Assembly (NCBI RefSeq): GCF_900112415.1
Contig: NZ_FOLV01000018.1
Span: forward strand, 1-64,000
From: Bacillus sp. 491mf
GTDB taxonomy: Bacteria > Bacillota > Bacilli > Bacillales > Bacillaceae_G
Direction: 5' to 3'
DNA length: 64,000 nt
The notes below the pieces were generated by a model. The model was not told where the DNA came from, did not search any database, and saw nothing but the letters and a program-made list of their open reading frames with translations. Below are positions 56,362 to 64,000 of this stretch, one piece after another (position 1 is the first letter of the stretch; each line of letters starts with the position of its first letter). A program made the translations under genes and the position numbers.

Positions 56362-56748
56362 ATGGATGGAACAAAAAAATTATCAATTGCAGTTGGATTC
56401 GGCATCGTTACCTTACTTATTTTCGCTTGCCTAGCAAGTCTCATCATCGCTTTATTATTGAAATTTACAAACATAAATGAAGGGACTTTATCCATCGCAC
56501 TTCTTGTCCTCGCCATTGTGTCAACACTTGTCGCTGGATTTGTTGCTGGAGTAAAAGCACAAGGAAAAGGGTGGTTTGTCGGTGGATCTACTGGAGTCTT
56601 ATTTGCAATTCTCGTATTTCTTGTAAATTATTTAGGGTTTTCATCGGCGTTATCGAACGCACAACTTCTCTATCAACTTGTCATTATTGCGGCAAGTACA
56701 ATTGGGGGCATATTTGGAGTCAATATCGGTAAGCGGACAACATATTAA
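56362..56748 (+). CDS. yrzE: TIGR04086-type membrane protein (YrzE)
   Basis: A 128-residue protein with four hydrophobic segments (about 8-32, 42-63, 72-90 and 100-122). It lies between yajC and yrbG, as yrzE does in B. subtilis. Family members are short, with a conserved GFVAGVKAQGKGWFVG-like loop, which is visible around 61-76. The function is unknown. GAAAGGAGAGATGCTTT precedes the ATG. Confidence 0.78.
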   Translation: MDGTKKLSIAVGFGIVTLLIFACLASLIIALLLKFTNINEGTLSIALLVLAIVSTLVAGFVAGVKAQGKGWFVGGSTGVLFAILVFLVNYLGFSSALSNAQLLYQLVIIAASTIGGIFGVNIGKRTTY

Positions 56749-56784
56749 ACAGCGAAGCTGTCCTAAAAAATTACTATATAAATT

Positions 56785-56930
56785 AAAAAACTCCTGTCTT
56801 TTTAGATTGAGACGTGAGCATCTGGCCGCGCATAGAAACGGTCAAGGCCTGTTCCTACCACATGCAAAGTCGAAAACAAAAGGAGAAAGTAAGTGCATAC
56901 CCGCTACTTATATGTCGAAAAATTTAATGG
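56785..56930 (+). repeat. Dispersed repeat family 2, copy 4 (plus orientation)
   Basis: Contains GAGCATCTGGCCGCGCATAG, ACGGTCAAGGCCTG, CCTACCACATGCAAAG and AACAAAAGGAGAAAGTAAG, in the same order as the copy at 6615-6755. It begins just after the yrzE stop and reaches to about 56930. Confidence 0.72.
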
Positions 56931-57080
56931 ATATATAAACAGTGACTTTTGGAGACAGCTTCTATGTTTTCCCCGTATATATGAATGAATTTCACAAGTC
57001 AGAATCCATCAGAAAAAACGAATTATATTTTCTCATTCTCATTATTATTTACTGATTTAGTAATACTTAAATTTATAAAA
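56931..57080. other. Intergenic region between yrzE and yajC
   Basis: AT-rich, convergent intergenic space with no gene. It ends at the yajC terminator. Confidence 0.4.
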
Positions 57081-57082
57081 AA

Positions 57083-57117
57083 AAGGTGCTCTAAAAGTAA
57101 TACTTTTAGAACACCTT
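57083..57117 (-). terminator. yajC terminator
   Basis: AAGGTGYTCTAAAAGTA pairs with TACTTTTAGARCACCTT with one mismatch. A run of eight T follows on the minus strand. It lies 6 bp after the yajC stop. Confidence 0.9.
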
Positions 57118-57123
57118 GTTGCA

Positions 57124-57384
57124 TTAGTTTTTCACAGTTTCACGAATTGCGTTGCGATCAAATGTAAGGTGTGAACCACCAGATTTAATCACAATCGTTG
57201 TATCGTTTACAGATTCAATTGTACCGTGTAAGCCACCAATCGTTACGATTGCATCGCCTTTTGTCAGTTCACTTTGCATTTGCGCTACAGCCTTTTGACG
57301 TTTTTGTTGCGGACGAATTAGTAAGAAGTAGAAAATCGCAAACATCGCAACGATCATGACAATATTCATCATACCTGGATTCAT
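57124..57384 (-). CDS. yajC: Preprotein translocase subunit YajC
   Basis: An 86-residue single-span membrane protein that associates with SecDF. The membrane segment is about 5-22 (MIVAMFAIFYFLLIRPQQKR), followed by the cytoplasmic QQKRQKAVAQMQSELTKGDA and GGLHGTIESV segments. It matches yrbF and is the last gene of the ruvAB-queA-tgt-yajC unit. AGGAGGAATAAAAG precedes the ATG. Confidence 0.94.
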   Translation of the reverse strand: MNPGMMNIVMIVAMFAIFYFLLIRPQQKRQKAVAQMQSELTKGDAIVTIGGLHGTIESVNDTTIVIKSGGSHLTFDRNAIRETVKN

Positions 57385-57411
57385 CTTTTATTCCTCCTCA
57401 ATTATTATGTA

Positions 57412-58566
<1,155 letters not shown>

Positions 58567-59619
58567 TTATTTCTTCTCTACTTGAGAGTGAGCGGCAACA
58601 AACATCGCATCACCGAAACTAAAGAAACGATATTGTTCCTTCACCGCTTCATTGTACGCATGAAGAACATTGTCTCTTCCTGCAAATGCACTCACAAGCA
58701 TAATTAAAGTTGATTTTGGCAAATGGAAGTTTGTAATTAAACCATCAATCGCTTTAAATTCATATCCTGGATACATAAAAATATCAGTCCAGCCAGAAGC
58801 CGCGCAAATCTTACCATTATTATCTGTTGCAATCGTTTCAAGCGTACGCGTTGATGTTGTTCCAACAGTAATAATACGACCACCTTCTTGCTTTACACGA
58901 TTAAGAAGGTGTGCTGTTTCTGCTGACATATGATAATATTCCGCATGCATATGGTGTTCTTCAATTGTCTCTGCAGAAACTGGTCTAAATGTTCCAAGAC
59001 CGACATGAAGCGTAATAAACGCTAAATGAACGCCTTTTTTCTTCAATTCTTCTAACAACTCTTCTGTAAAATGAAGCCCTGCTGTTGGCGCTGCTGCTGA
59101 GCCAACTTCACGTGCAAATACCGTCTGATAACGGTCACGATCTTCAAGCGTTTCTTTAATATACGGAGGAAGCGGCATTTCACCAAGCTCATCTAGAATT
59201 TCATAGAAAATGCCGTCATATGAAAATTGCAAATGACGTCCGCCTTGTTCGCCAGTTCCAACACATGTCGCTTTTAGTTTTCCTTCTCCAAAAGAAATTA
59301 TCGTTCCTTCTTTCACACGTTTCGCTGGTTTAACAAGTGTCTCCCAAGTATCCCCATCTTCTTGCTTTAATAAAAGCACTTCAATATGTGCACCTGTATC
59401 TTCTTTTACACCGTGCAAACGAGCAGGCATTACTTTCGTTTCATTTAAAACTAAGCAATCACCTTCATGTAAATAAGAAAGAATATCCGTGAAATGCTTA
59501 TGCTGAATTTCACCAGTTTCACGATCTAACACCATTAATCTTGATGTTTCTCGTTCTTCAAGTGGCACTTGTGCAATGAGTTCTTCTGGTAAATGAAAAT
59601 CAAACAGATTAATATCCAT
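58567..59619 (-). CDS. queA: S-adenosylmethionine:tRNA ribosyltransferase-isomerase
   Basis: It transfers the ribosyl part of SAM to preQ1-tRNA to give epoxyqueuosine. The 350-residue protein begins [17 protein letters not shown]. It contains [37 protein letters not shown] and [20 protein letters not shown] (signature segments). Its 5' neighbour was the DUF2905 gene, now disrupted by an insertion. GAAATAGGTGAACATAAG lies upstream. It would still be transcribed by read-through or a promoter in the 370 bp before it. Confidence 0.96.
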   Translation of the reverse strand: MDINLFDFHLPEELIAQVPLEERETSRLMVLDRETGEIQHKHFTDILSYLHEGDCLVLNETKVMPARLHGVKEDTGAHIEVLLLKQEDGDTWETLVKPAKRVKEGTIISFGEGKLKATCVGTGEQGGRHLQFSYDGIFYEILDELGEMPLPPYIKETLEDRDRYQTVFAREVGSAAAPTAGLHFTEELLEELKKKGVHLAFITLHVGLGTFRPVSAETIEEHHMHAEYYHMSAETAHLLNRVKQEGGRIITVGTTSTRTLETIATDNNGKICAASGWTDIFMYPGYEFKAIDGLITNFHLPKSTLIMLVSAFAGRDNVLHAYNEAVKEQYRFFSFGDAMFVAAHSQVEKK

Positions 59620-59638
59620 AACTTATGTTCACCTATTT

Positions 59639-59991
59639 CTATCTAAATCGATTTATTACGTACATAATAAAAGATAATACAATACTTATCACAATACACG
59701 TAATGACGGGAAAATAAAAGGTAACATTCCCCTTTTTCACAAAAATATCGCCTGGAAGCCTACCTATAAAGTGAAACTTCCATTAGTGGGGGAGTTTTTC
59801 ATCCCCCACTGATGGTTAGTTGAACCAATCGGGCTTTTACGGGCAGTTATCCCCCACCTATCTTCTTCGATTCTCTCTCAATCTTGAGGTGGGGGTCTTA
59901 CTGCCCGTTAATGCGGGATAAACTTCCAAGCTAATCCAACAACAACGAGAAGAATACCGTCTGTAATGAGCAGCTTTGGCATATCTGTCAT
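59639..59991 (-). pseudogene. DUF2905 family gene interrupted by a TTTAT-bounded repeat
   Basis: The gene starts with ATG at 59991, overlapping the ruvB stop (ATGA), and reads [20 protein letters not shown] then AWKF before running into the insertion, where it stops after IPH. After the repeat the frame resumes as IGRLPGDIFVKKGNVTFYFP and ends in a membrane segment at the stop (TAG at 59639). Joining the halves at the TTTAT gives an uninterrupted KFIGRLPGDIF, a DUF2905 protein of about 66 residues. The insertion adds 152 bases, so it also shifts the frame. DUF2905 proteins have two membrane segments and unknown function. Confidence 0.92.
59771..59917 (+). repeat. TTTAT-bounded repeat (bcr-like), simple form, inserted in the DUF2905 gene
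   Basis: A 147 bp segment bordered by ATAAA (59766-59770) and ATAAA (59918-59922), the exact 5 bp target duplication. It has a perfect CCCCCACTGA-type hairpin (GTGGGGGAGTTTTTCATCCCCCAC) on the left. A second hairpin is based on CCCCACCT and AGGTGGGG with GGGCAGT/ACTGCCC. It has no open frame of its own. It resembles the bcr1 repeat of the B. cereus group, though I assign that name tentatively. Confidence 0.88.
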
Positions 59992-60989
59992 GCCCCTGGC
60001 ATCTCCAAACCAAAATGTTCGTATACGAGCGGTGTAACAATGCGCCCTCTTGGCGTTCTTTGTAAGAAGCCAATTTGTAGTAAATACGGTTCATACACAT
60101 CTTCAATAGTGTGTGATTCTTCCCCTATTGTTGCAGAAACCGTCTCTAATCCAACTGGGCCGCCGCGGAATTTTTCAATAATACCTAGTAACAACTTATG
60201 GTCAATATGATCAAGTCCAAGCTTATCTACTTGTAGTAGTTCGAGGGCCATTTGCGTAATTTCTATCGTAATCGTCCCATCGCCTCGAACTTGCGCAAAA
60301 TCACGTACACGGCGCAATAAACGGTTCGCAATACGAGGCGTACCTCGTGCACGCCTTGCAATTTCTAAAGCAGCTAAGGAGTCGATTTCAACTTCAAACA
60401 CTTCTGCAGTACGACTTACAATCGCTGATAACTGATCAACTGTGTAATATTCTAAACGAGACAATACACCGAAGCGATCTCGAAGTGGTGCGGATAACGC
60501 TCCGGCACGTGTTGTTGCCCCAATTAACGTAAACGGTGGTAAATCAAGCCGAACTGAACGTGCTGACGGGCCCTTTCCAATCACTATATCGAGACAAAAA
60601 TCTTCCATCGCTGGATACAATACTTCTTCAATTGAACGATGTAAACGGTGAATTTCATCAATGAATAAAACGTCACCTGGTTGAAGCGCCGTTAAAACAG
60701 CTGCTAAATCACCTGGTCGCTCAATTGCCGGTCCTGACGTCGTACGAATATTCACACCCATTTCATTCGCAATAATGTTTGCTAATGTCGTTTTCCCAAG
60801 CCCTGGTGGACCATATAATAATACGTGATCTAATGTTTCCTCACGCATTTTCGCCGCTTCAATAAATACTTCTAAATTATGCTTTGCTTTATCTTGGCCA
60901 ATATATTGGCGGAGCGTTTGTGGTCTTAACGAATATTCTAAATCCGCATCTTCATACGCGGATTCTCCTGAAACGAGACGTTCATCCAT
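59988..60989 (-). CDS. ruvB: Holliday junction branch migration helicase RuvB
   Basis: The hexameric AAA+ motor that drives branch migration with RuvA. The 333-residue protein shows Walker [15 protein letters not shown] (about 60-73), [20 protein letters not shown] (Walker B, about 108), sensor 1 [15 protein letters not shown], and a C-terminal winged helix for DNA contact. I chose the ATG at 60989, preceded by AAGAGGTGAGTAGA; an in-frame GTG nine bases up overlaps that site. It is 5 bp after ruvA. Confidence 0.97.
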   Translation of the reverse strand: MDERLVSGESAYEDADLEYSLRPQTLRQYIGQDKAKHNLEVFIEAAKMREETLDHVLLYGPPGLGKTTLANIIANEMGVNIRTTSGPAIERPGDLAAVLTALQPGDVLFIDEIHRLHRSIEEVLYPAMEDFCLDIVIGKGPSARSVRLDLPPFTLIGATTRAGALSAPLRDRFGVLSRLEYYTVDQLSAIVSRTAEVFEVEIDSLAALEIARRARGTPRIANRLLRRVRDFAQVRGDGTITIEITQMALELLQVDKLGLDHIDHKLLLGIIEKFRGGPVGLETVSATIGEESHTIEDVYEPYLLQIGFLQRTPRGRIVTPLVYEHFGLEMPGA

Positions 60990-60994
60990 TCTAC

Positions 60995-61612
60995 TCACCT
61001 CTTACCGTTTAGTAAAAGACTAAGTGCCTTTTTAATATATTGATCCGTCGTAAGTGATTCTTTTAATAGTTCTGGCACGACGCGAGATACTTCTCGCTCT
61101 GCATACCCAAGCGCTCTAAGTGCTTCCAACGCTTCATCAAGCTCGGCCGATGTTCCTTTTTTCTCATCGAAACGATTTGCATCTGAAAATAAGTCGACAA
61201 AGGCATCAGGCACAACATCTGCCAATTTCCCCTTTAAATCCAAAATCATTTGACGAGCTGTTTTCTTTCCGACACCCGGGAACTTCACTAAGAATTTTTC
61301 ATCCTCATGCTCAATCGCTTGTACAACCTGCCCCGTTTGACCTGAAGCTAAAATCGCAAGCGCTCCCTTCGGTCCAATCCCCGATACACCTAAAAGCTTC
61401 GTAAATAGTAAACGCTCTTCACGCGTTTTAAATCCGTAAAGGGCCAATATATCTTCTCTTACATAATGATATGTATATACACGAAGTTCTTGTTTACTTC
61501 TTTGAAATACATACGGATTTGGCGTAAAAATTTGATAACCAATCCCGTTATGATCAAGAACGATATACTCCGGTCCTACATATTCCACATAACCTGTAAT
61601 ATATTCAAACAA
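60995..61612 (-). CDS. ruvA: Holliday junction DNA-binding protein RuvA
   Basis: RuvA tetramers bind four-way junctions and recruit RuvB. The 205-residue protein begins [18 protein letters not shown] from a TTG at 61612, preceded by AGGGAGAGATACAG, which gives the usual family N-terminus and length. Domain II has the helix-hairpin-helix motifs [19 protein letters not shown] and [16 protein letters not shown]. Domain III (about 155-205) binds RuvB. It heads the ruvAB operon. Confidence 0.96.
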   Translation of the reverse strand: MFEYITGYVEYVGPEYIVLDHNGIGYQIFTPNPYVFQRSKQELRVYTYHYVREDILALYGFKTREERLLFTKLLGVSGIGPKGALAILASGQTGQVVQAIEHEDEKFLVKFPGVGKKTARQMILDLKGKLADVVPDAFVDLFSDANRFDEKKGTSAELDEALEALRALGYAEREVSRVVPELLKESLTTDQYIKKALSLLLNGKR

Positions 61613-61722
61613 AACTGTATCTCTCCCTCTCAAATCATGTATTCCATTTTAACATAAATAACGATAGAAATGCGAGATTCCCCCAACAAACGTTCTCTAT
61701 TACATTTTTCCACTTTTTATCA

Positions 61723-61774
61723 TTGACATGATTATAAAGGAGAATTATCATTACACTAGTGATAATGATTATCA
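61723..61774 (+). promoter_or_regulatory. Fur-controlled promoter of the iron-siderophore binding lipoprotein
   Basis: TTGACA (61723-61728) and TATCAT (61746-61751) are 17 bp apart. TGATAATGATTATCA at 61760-61774 is a perfect 7-1-7 Fur box, directly downstream of the -10 near the start point. Confidence 0.92.
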
Positions 61775-61801
61775 ATATTATTTACAAGGAGATCCATTCA
61801 A

Positions 61802-62746
61802 ATGAAACGCAATCTATCTATCATCTTTGCACTTATGCTTCTCGCGCTTACAATCGTTGGTTGTTCTTCAAAGAAAGACGAAGCACAATCAAAAGAACAA
61901 CCAAAAACAAAAGTTGTTAAACACACAAAGGGAGAAGTTGAGATTCCAACTGAGCCGAAGCGAATTGTTGATTTATCTGGTTCAACAGAAGAATTATTAC
62001 TTCTTGGTCATAAACCAATTGGTACAGCGAATACGTATAAAAATAAAATTCAAGCTCACTTGCAAAATCAATTAAAAGATGTAAAACCAGTTGGCTGGTA
62101 CTGGGCGCCAAACGCTGATTTAGAAGCAATCGCCGCTTTAAAACCTGATATGATTATTTTAAACAACCGTCAACTAAAAATTTACGATCAAGTCGCAAAA
62201 ATTGCACCGACTGTTGTGTTAGAAACAAACTTAGAAAAATGGCGCGATAAATTTATTGAAGTAGGCAAACTATTTGGCGAAGAGAAAAAAGCAGAAAAAT
62301 GGCTTGCAAACTACGACCAAAAAGCTGCTTCACTTTCAATGAAAATTAAAGAAAAAACAAAAGATGAAAACTTTATGTTCCTTGCTGTTACACCGCAAAA
62401 CTTCCGTGTATATGGGAACTTTGGATACGGAGACATTTTATTTAACGACTTAAAATTACCTGCAACAAAAGGCACAGATTTAAATCAAACAATGGCACAA
62501 GTTTCATTAGAAGGTCTTGTTGCCTTCCAACCAGATCACATGTTTATCGTAAACTTTGGCGGCGAAGCTGATAAAGTTTACGAAGACTACAAAAACAGTT
62601 CCATTTGGAAAAATACTAAAGCTGTAAAAGACAATTATGTTTACGAAGTAAGCAATGAAGTATTTAACACAAAAGCATTTAACCCAATTGGAAGAGATAT
62701 GATAATCGATGAAATCGCAAAAATGATTTTAGAAAAACAAAAATAA
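61802..62746 (+). CDS. Iron-siderophore ABC transporter substrate-binding lipoprotein
   Basis: A 314-residue periplasmic-binding-type protein of the FecB/FhuD family. The signal peptide ends at lipobox IVGC (Cys near residue 21), so it is anchored outside the membrane. The mature part has EPKRIVDLSGSTEELLLLG, the two-lobe core with LKPDMIILNN, and C-terminal NPIGRDMIIDEIAKMI. Fur control makes iron uptake certain in outline; the ligand (petrobactin, citrate, hydroxamate) cannot be read. No permease or ATPase is next to it, so it must use a distant transporter. Confidence 0.9.
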   Translation: MKRNLSIIFALMLLALTIVGCSSKKDEAQSKEQPKTKVVKHTKGEVEIPTEPKRIVDLSGSTEELLLLGHKPIGTANTYKNKIQAHLQNQLKDVKPVGWYWAPNADLEAIAALKPDMIILNNRQLKIYDQVAKIAPTVVLETNLEKWRDKFIEVGKLFGEEKKAEKWLANYDQKAASLSMKIKEKTKDENFMFLAVTPQNFRVYGNFGYGDILFNDLKLPATKGTDLNQTMAQVSLEGLVAFQPDHMFIVNFGGEADKVYEDYKNSSIWKNTKAVKDNYVYEVSNEVFNTKAFNPIGRDMIIDEIAKMILEKQK

Positions 62747-62750
62747 GAAA

Positions 62751-62784
62751 CAAGCCGTAGCTATTTGAAGCTACGGCTGTTTCC
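62751..62784. terminator. Bidirectional terminator between the binding protein and bofC
   Basis: AGCCGTAGCT and AGCTACGGCT pair around ATTTGA, with short T-runs on both strands. Confidence 0.85.
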
Positions 62785-63291
62785 ATTTCTCATCGTATAT
62801 TGCTCCATATCTTTCATCACTTTCACAAACCGCTCTTTCGACTTCACCCGAATTCCTCGCTTCAGCTGTTCACGCTGATAACTTTCCATCTTTTTCATAT
62901 CAATTTGAAAGAAGGAATGAATGGCATTGTCATTTTTCGGCACACCGTTAAAAATTTGAAGAATTCCCTCTTTCGAAACGCCAAAATACCCACTCGTTTT
63001 TAATAACGGCGAAATATCATCAATGCTCTGTTGCAATACAATTTGTACATCATCTCGATCAACAAGTTGCCAATCCTTATATTGCTGTAAAATCTTTTCT
63101 AAATTCACAACTTCTTCTCTAAAAATTTCTTGACTCACTTCCCCGTCTAAATATATACGCTGCAACATGATTGTAATTTGAGGTTCCTGCCTAGCTGCAT
63201 TACCCGAACTCTCTGCCGACGCTACACTCGATTCATGATACAAACAAAACGCAGCTAGCACGATCTGCATGGCAACGATCATGAGCTTCAT
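62761..63291 (-). CDS. bofC: BofC, intercompartmental signalling protein of sporulation
   Basis: BofC is made in the forespore and secreted into the intermembrane space, where it restrains SpoIVB so pro-sigma-K is processed on time. The 176-residue protein has an N-terminal signal peptide (about 1-25, cleavage near SVASAESS). The BofC N-terminal domain is visible in ITIMLQRIYLDGEVSQEIF, and the C-terminal domain in GYFGVSKEGILQIFNGVP. It lies upstream of ruvAB, as in B. subtilis. AAAAGAGGTGACAGCAT precedes the ATG. Confidence 0.9.
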   Translation of the reverse strand: MKLMIVAMQIVLAAFCLYHESSVASAESSGNAARQEPQITIMLQRIYLDGEVSQEIFREEVVNLEKILQQYKDWQLVDRDDVQIVLQQSIDDISPLLKTSGYFGVSKEGILQIFNGVPKNDNAIHSFFQIDMKKMESYQREQLKRGIRVKSKERFVKVMKDMEQYTMRNGNSRSFK

Positions 63292-63318
63292 ATGCTGTCA
63301 CCTCTTTTAGGGAAAATA

Positions 63319-63358
63319 AAAACTTCTATTTACAGTTTGACCAAAAATAGAAGTTTTA
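63319..63358 (-). other. Inverted repeat with T-runs upstream of bofC
   Basis: AAAACTTCTATTT and AAATAGAAGTTTT pair across ACAGTTTGACCA. On the minus strand TTATTTTCCC follows, so it could end transcripts coming from the right. It overlaps the proposed bofC promoter, which makes a role as RNA hairpin in the bofC message unlikely. Confidence 0.6.
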
Positions 63359-63361
63359 TGC
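63333..63361 (-). promoter_or_regulatory. Candidate sigma-G promoter of bofC
   Basis: On the minus strand GCATA (63357-63361) and CAAACTG (63333-63339) are 17 bp apart. They resemble the sigma-G pattern GMATR-N17/18-CATNNTA; bofC is a sigma-G gene in B. subtilis. The -10 is only a partial match. Confidence 0.35.
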
Positions 63362-63521
63362 TCGTATAAGATTTGAAGTTAGGTATCTCGAAAAGCAACA
63401 TTAACTCATTATAATAAATACACAGGCATAGGAGCGATTTATTGTCTATAAATTAAAAATGAATTTGTATAAAATAACTTCTTTTATCCATAAAGAATTA
63501 GGTATACAAGATTAAGAATAC

Positions 63522-63556
63522 AAAAAAGCGGAGTGACCTCTTCAGCCTACTCCGCT
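63522..63556 (-). terminator. Strong terminator on the minus strand
   Basis: AGCGGAGT and ACTCCGCT pair across about 14 bases; on the minus strand six T follow. No protein gene ends here, so it most likely terminates the RNA proposed for 63576-63690. Confidence 0.78.
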
Positions 63557-63569
63557 ACTATTTTCTATA

Positions 63570-63725
63570 TAATAAGAAAGACGCCTGTCATGCAGGCGTC
63601 TTGATGCGTTTACGGCGAGAGACCAGGCGGCCACATCCGCGTGTTTAGCACTTAAGCATATCTCTCGTCTTACGTAAATTAGCTCATCGCTTTGTTAATA
63701 TAACATTAATAGTTGGAGAAAGCAA
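63570..63725 (-). ncRNA. Candidate structured small RNA (minus strand)
   Basis: No open frame fits here. A promoter-like TTGCTT (63720-63725) and TATATT (63697-63702) lie 17 bp apart on the minus strand. The RNA would fold with TTTACG/CGTAAA (63609-63614 with 63673-63678), CGAGAGA/TCTCTCG (63616-63622 with 63661-63667), an inner GCGG/CCGC arm, and a 3' hairpin AGACGCCTG/CAGGCGTCT (63579-63601) followed by TTTCTTATTATA. I do not recognise a known family. The plus strand could form the same stems but lacks a terminator. Confidence 0.45.
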
Positions 63726-63779
63726 GAAGAAAATGATGACCAAAAACGATACCTCTAAAAAGAAGGAGGATTTCAAAAT

Positions 63780-63803
63780 ATGTCGAATATGGAGAACACT
63801 TAA
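63780..63803 (+). CDS. Possible leader peptide before the P-loop gene
   Basis: ATG at 63780 with an excellent AAGGAGGA site nine bases upstream reads MSNMENT and then a TAA. It is in the same frame as the P-loop gene that begins at 63822, with AAAGGAT before that start. It could be a small leader ORF, or a remnant of a longer N-terminus closed by a stop. Confidence 0.35.
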   Translation: MSNMENT

Positions 63804-63821
63804 AAGAAAGGATATAAAATA

Positions 63822-64000
63822 ATGACGCAAGTAATCTTATTTAGAGGAAAAGCAGGTACAGGCAAAACAACAATATCAAATGCTGTAGGCGCACAACTAC
63901 ATATACCCGTAATTCATAAAGACGATTTATATGACTCCATTGCTGAACACATAACAAATCATGTCATTCGAAACAAAATCTGCTTTGATATTCTTTTCCG
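63822..64000 (+). CDS. P-loop ATPase/kinase-like protein, cut by the window edge
   Basis: Only the first 59 codons are present. MTQVILFRGKAGTGKTTISN carries a Walker A at the N-terminus (GKAGTGKTT), followed by HIPVIHKDDLYDSI, a pattern common in small-molecule kinases and AAA_33-type ATPases. Such proteins phosphorylate or bind a small substrate. AAAGGATATAAAATA lies upstream of the ATG. The rest of the protein is outside the window, so the substrate is unknown. Confidence 0.7.
   Translation, partial: MTQVILFRGKAGTGKTTISNAVGAQLHIPVIHKDDLYDSIAEHITNHVIRNKICFDILF

Noticed and set aside
59858-60106. Minus-strand frame over the ruvB end and the repeat
   Set aside because: It is out of frame with ruvB and with the interrupted DUF2905 gene, and it ends inside the inserted repeat.

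Overview
The window is a low-GC Firmicute chromosome segment, almost certainly from the Bacillus cereus group. The evidence is strong AGGAGG ribosome binding sites with some TTG and GTG starts, sporulation genes (rsfA, spoVB, bofC), two T-box leaders, and a gene order from yrzA to bofC that matches the B. subtilis yrr/yrv/yrb region. It also carries several short dispersed repeats of the bcr type described from the B. cereus group. Most genes are on the minus strand. I see no rRNA, tRNA, CRISPR array or prophage.

Layout. 1-6.5 kb: the start of a TnpB-like gene runs off the left edge. Then come phhA-phhB (phenylalanine hydroxylation and pterin recycling), a DoxX protein, a cupin-type XRE regulator, a GNAT/LacI-regulator pair, a HAD phosphatase and yrhC. 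6.5-9.9 kb: adhE with two Rex-type operators, flanked by two inverted copies of a roughly 130 bp repeat. 9.9-13.4 kb: the methionine-to-cysteine salvage genes yrrT-mtnN-mccA-mccB. 13.5-24.6 kb: yrzA, yrrS, a class B penicillin-binding protein, a lipoprotein, greA, udk, the wobble-uridine modification genes trhP2-trhP1-trmR, mltG, yrzB, ruvX and an ireB-like gene. 24.7-35.6 kb: alaS with its T-box, an AI-2E family transporter, three small proteins, recD2, a TPR protein, mnmA, a cysteine desulfurase and cymR. 35.7-46.3 kb: rarA, rsfA, a lipoprotein, tcdA, hisS-aspS with a T-box, two unrecognised proteins, dtd and relA. 46.4-61.7 kb: apt, recJ, a cation exporter, secDF, comN, spoVB, a GNAT enzyme, a DUF421 protein, yrzE, yajC, tgt, queA, a broken DUF2905 gene, ruvB and ruvA. 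61.7-64 kb: a Fur-controlled iron-siderophore binding lipoprotein, bofC, a candidate structured RNA and the start of a P-loop kinase-like gene.

How the genes connect. Sulfur metabolism links several parts: CymR is the known repressor of cysteine genes, and its likely target operon lies 22 kb away. The desulfurase and MnmA cooperate in tRNA 2-thiolation. tRNA biology dominates (alaS, hisS, aspS, dtd, mnmA, tgt, queA, tcdA, and the trmR/trhP set that builds methoxyuridine at position 34). DNA repair is the second theme (recD2, rarA, recJ, ruvX, ruvAB).

The most striking structural finding is a set of four related mobile-looking repeats bounded by TTTAT. One (59771-59917) sits inside the small DUF2905 gene between ruvB and queA and leaves an exact TTTAT duplication. 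Others carry a nested GC-rich hairpin element. A second, unrelated repeat family has four copies, two of which bracket adhE where it interrupts the expected mccB-yrhC neighbourhood.
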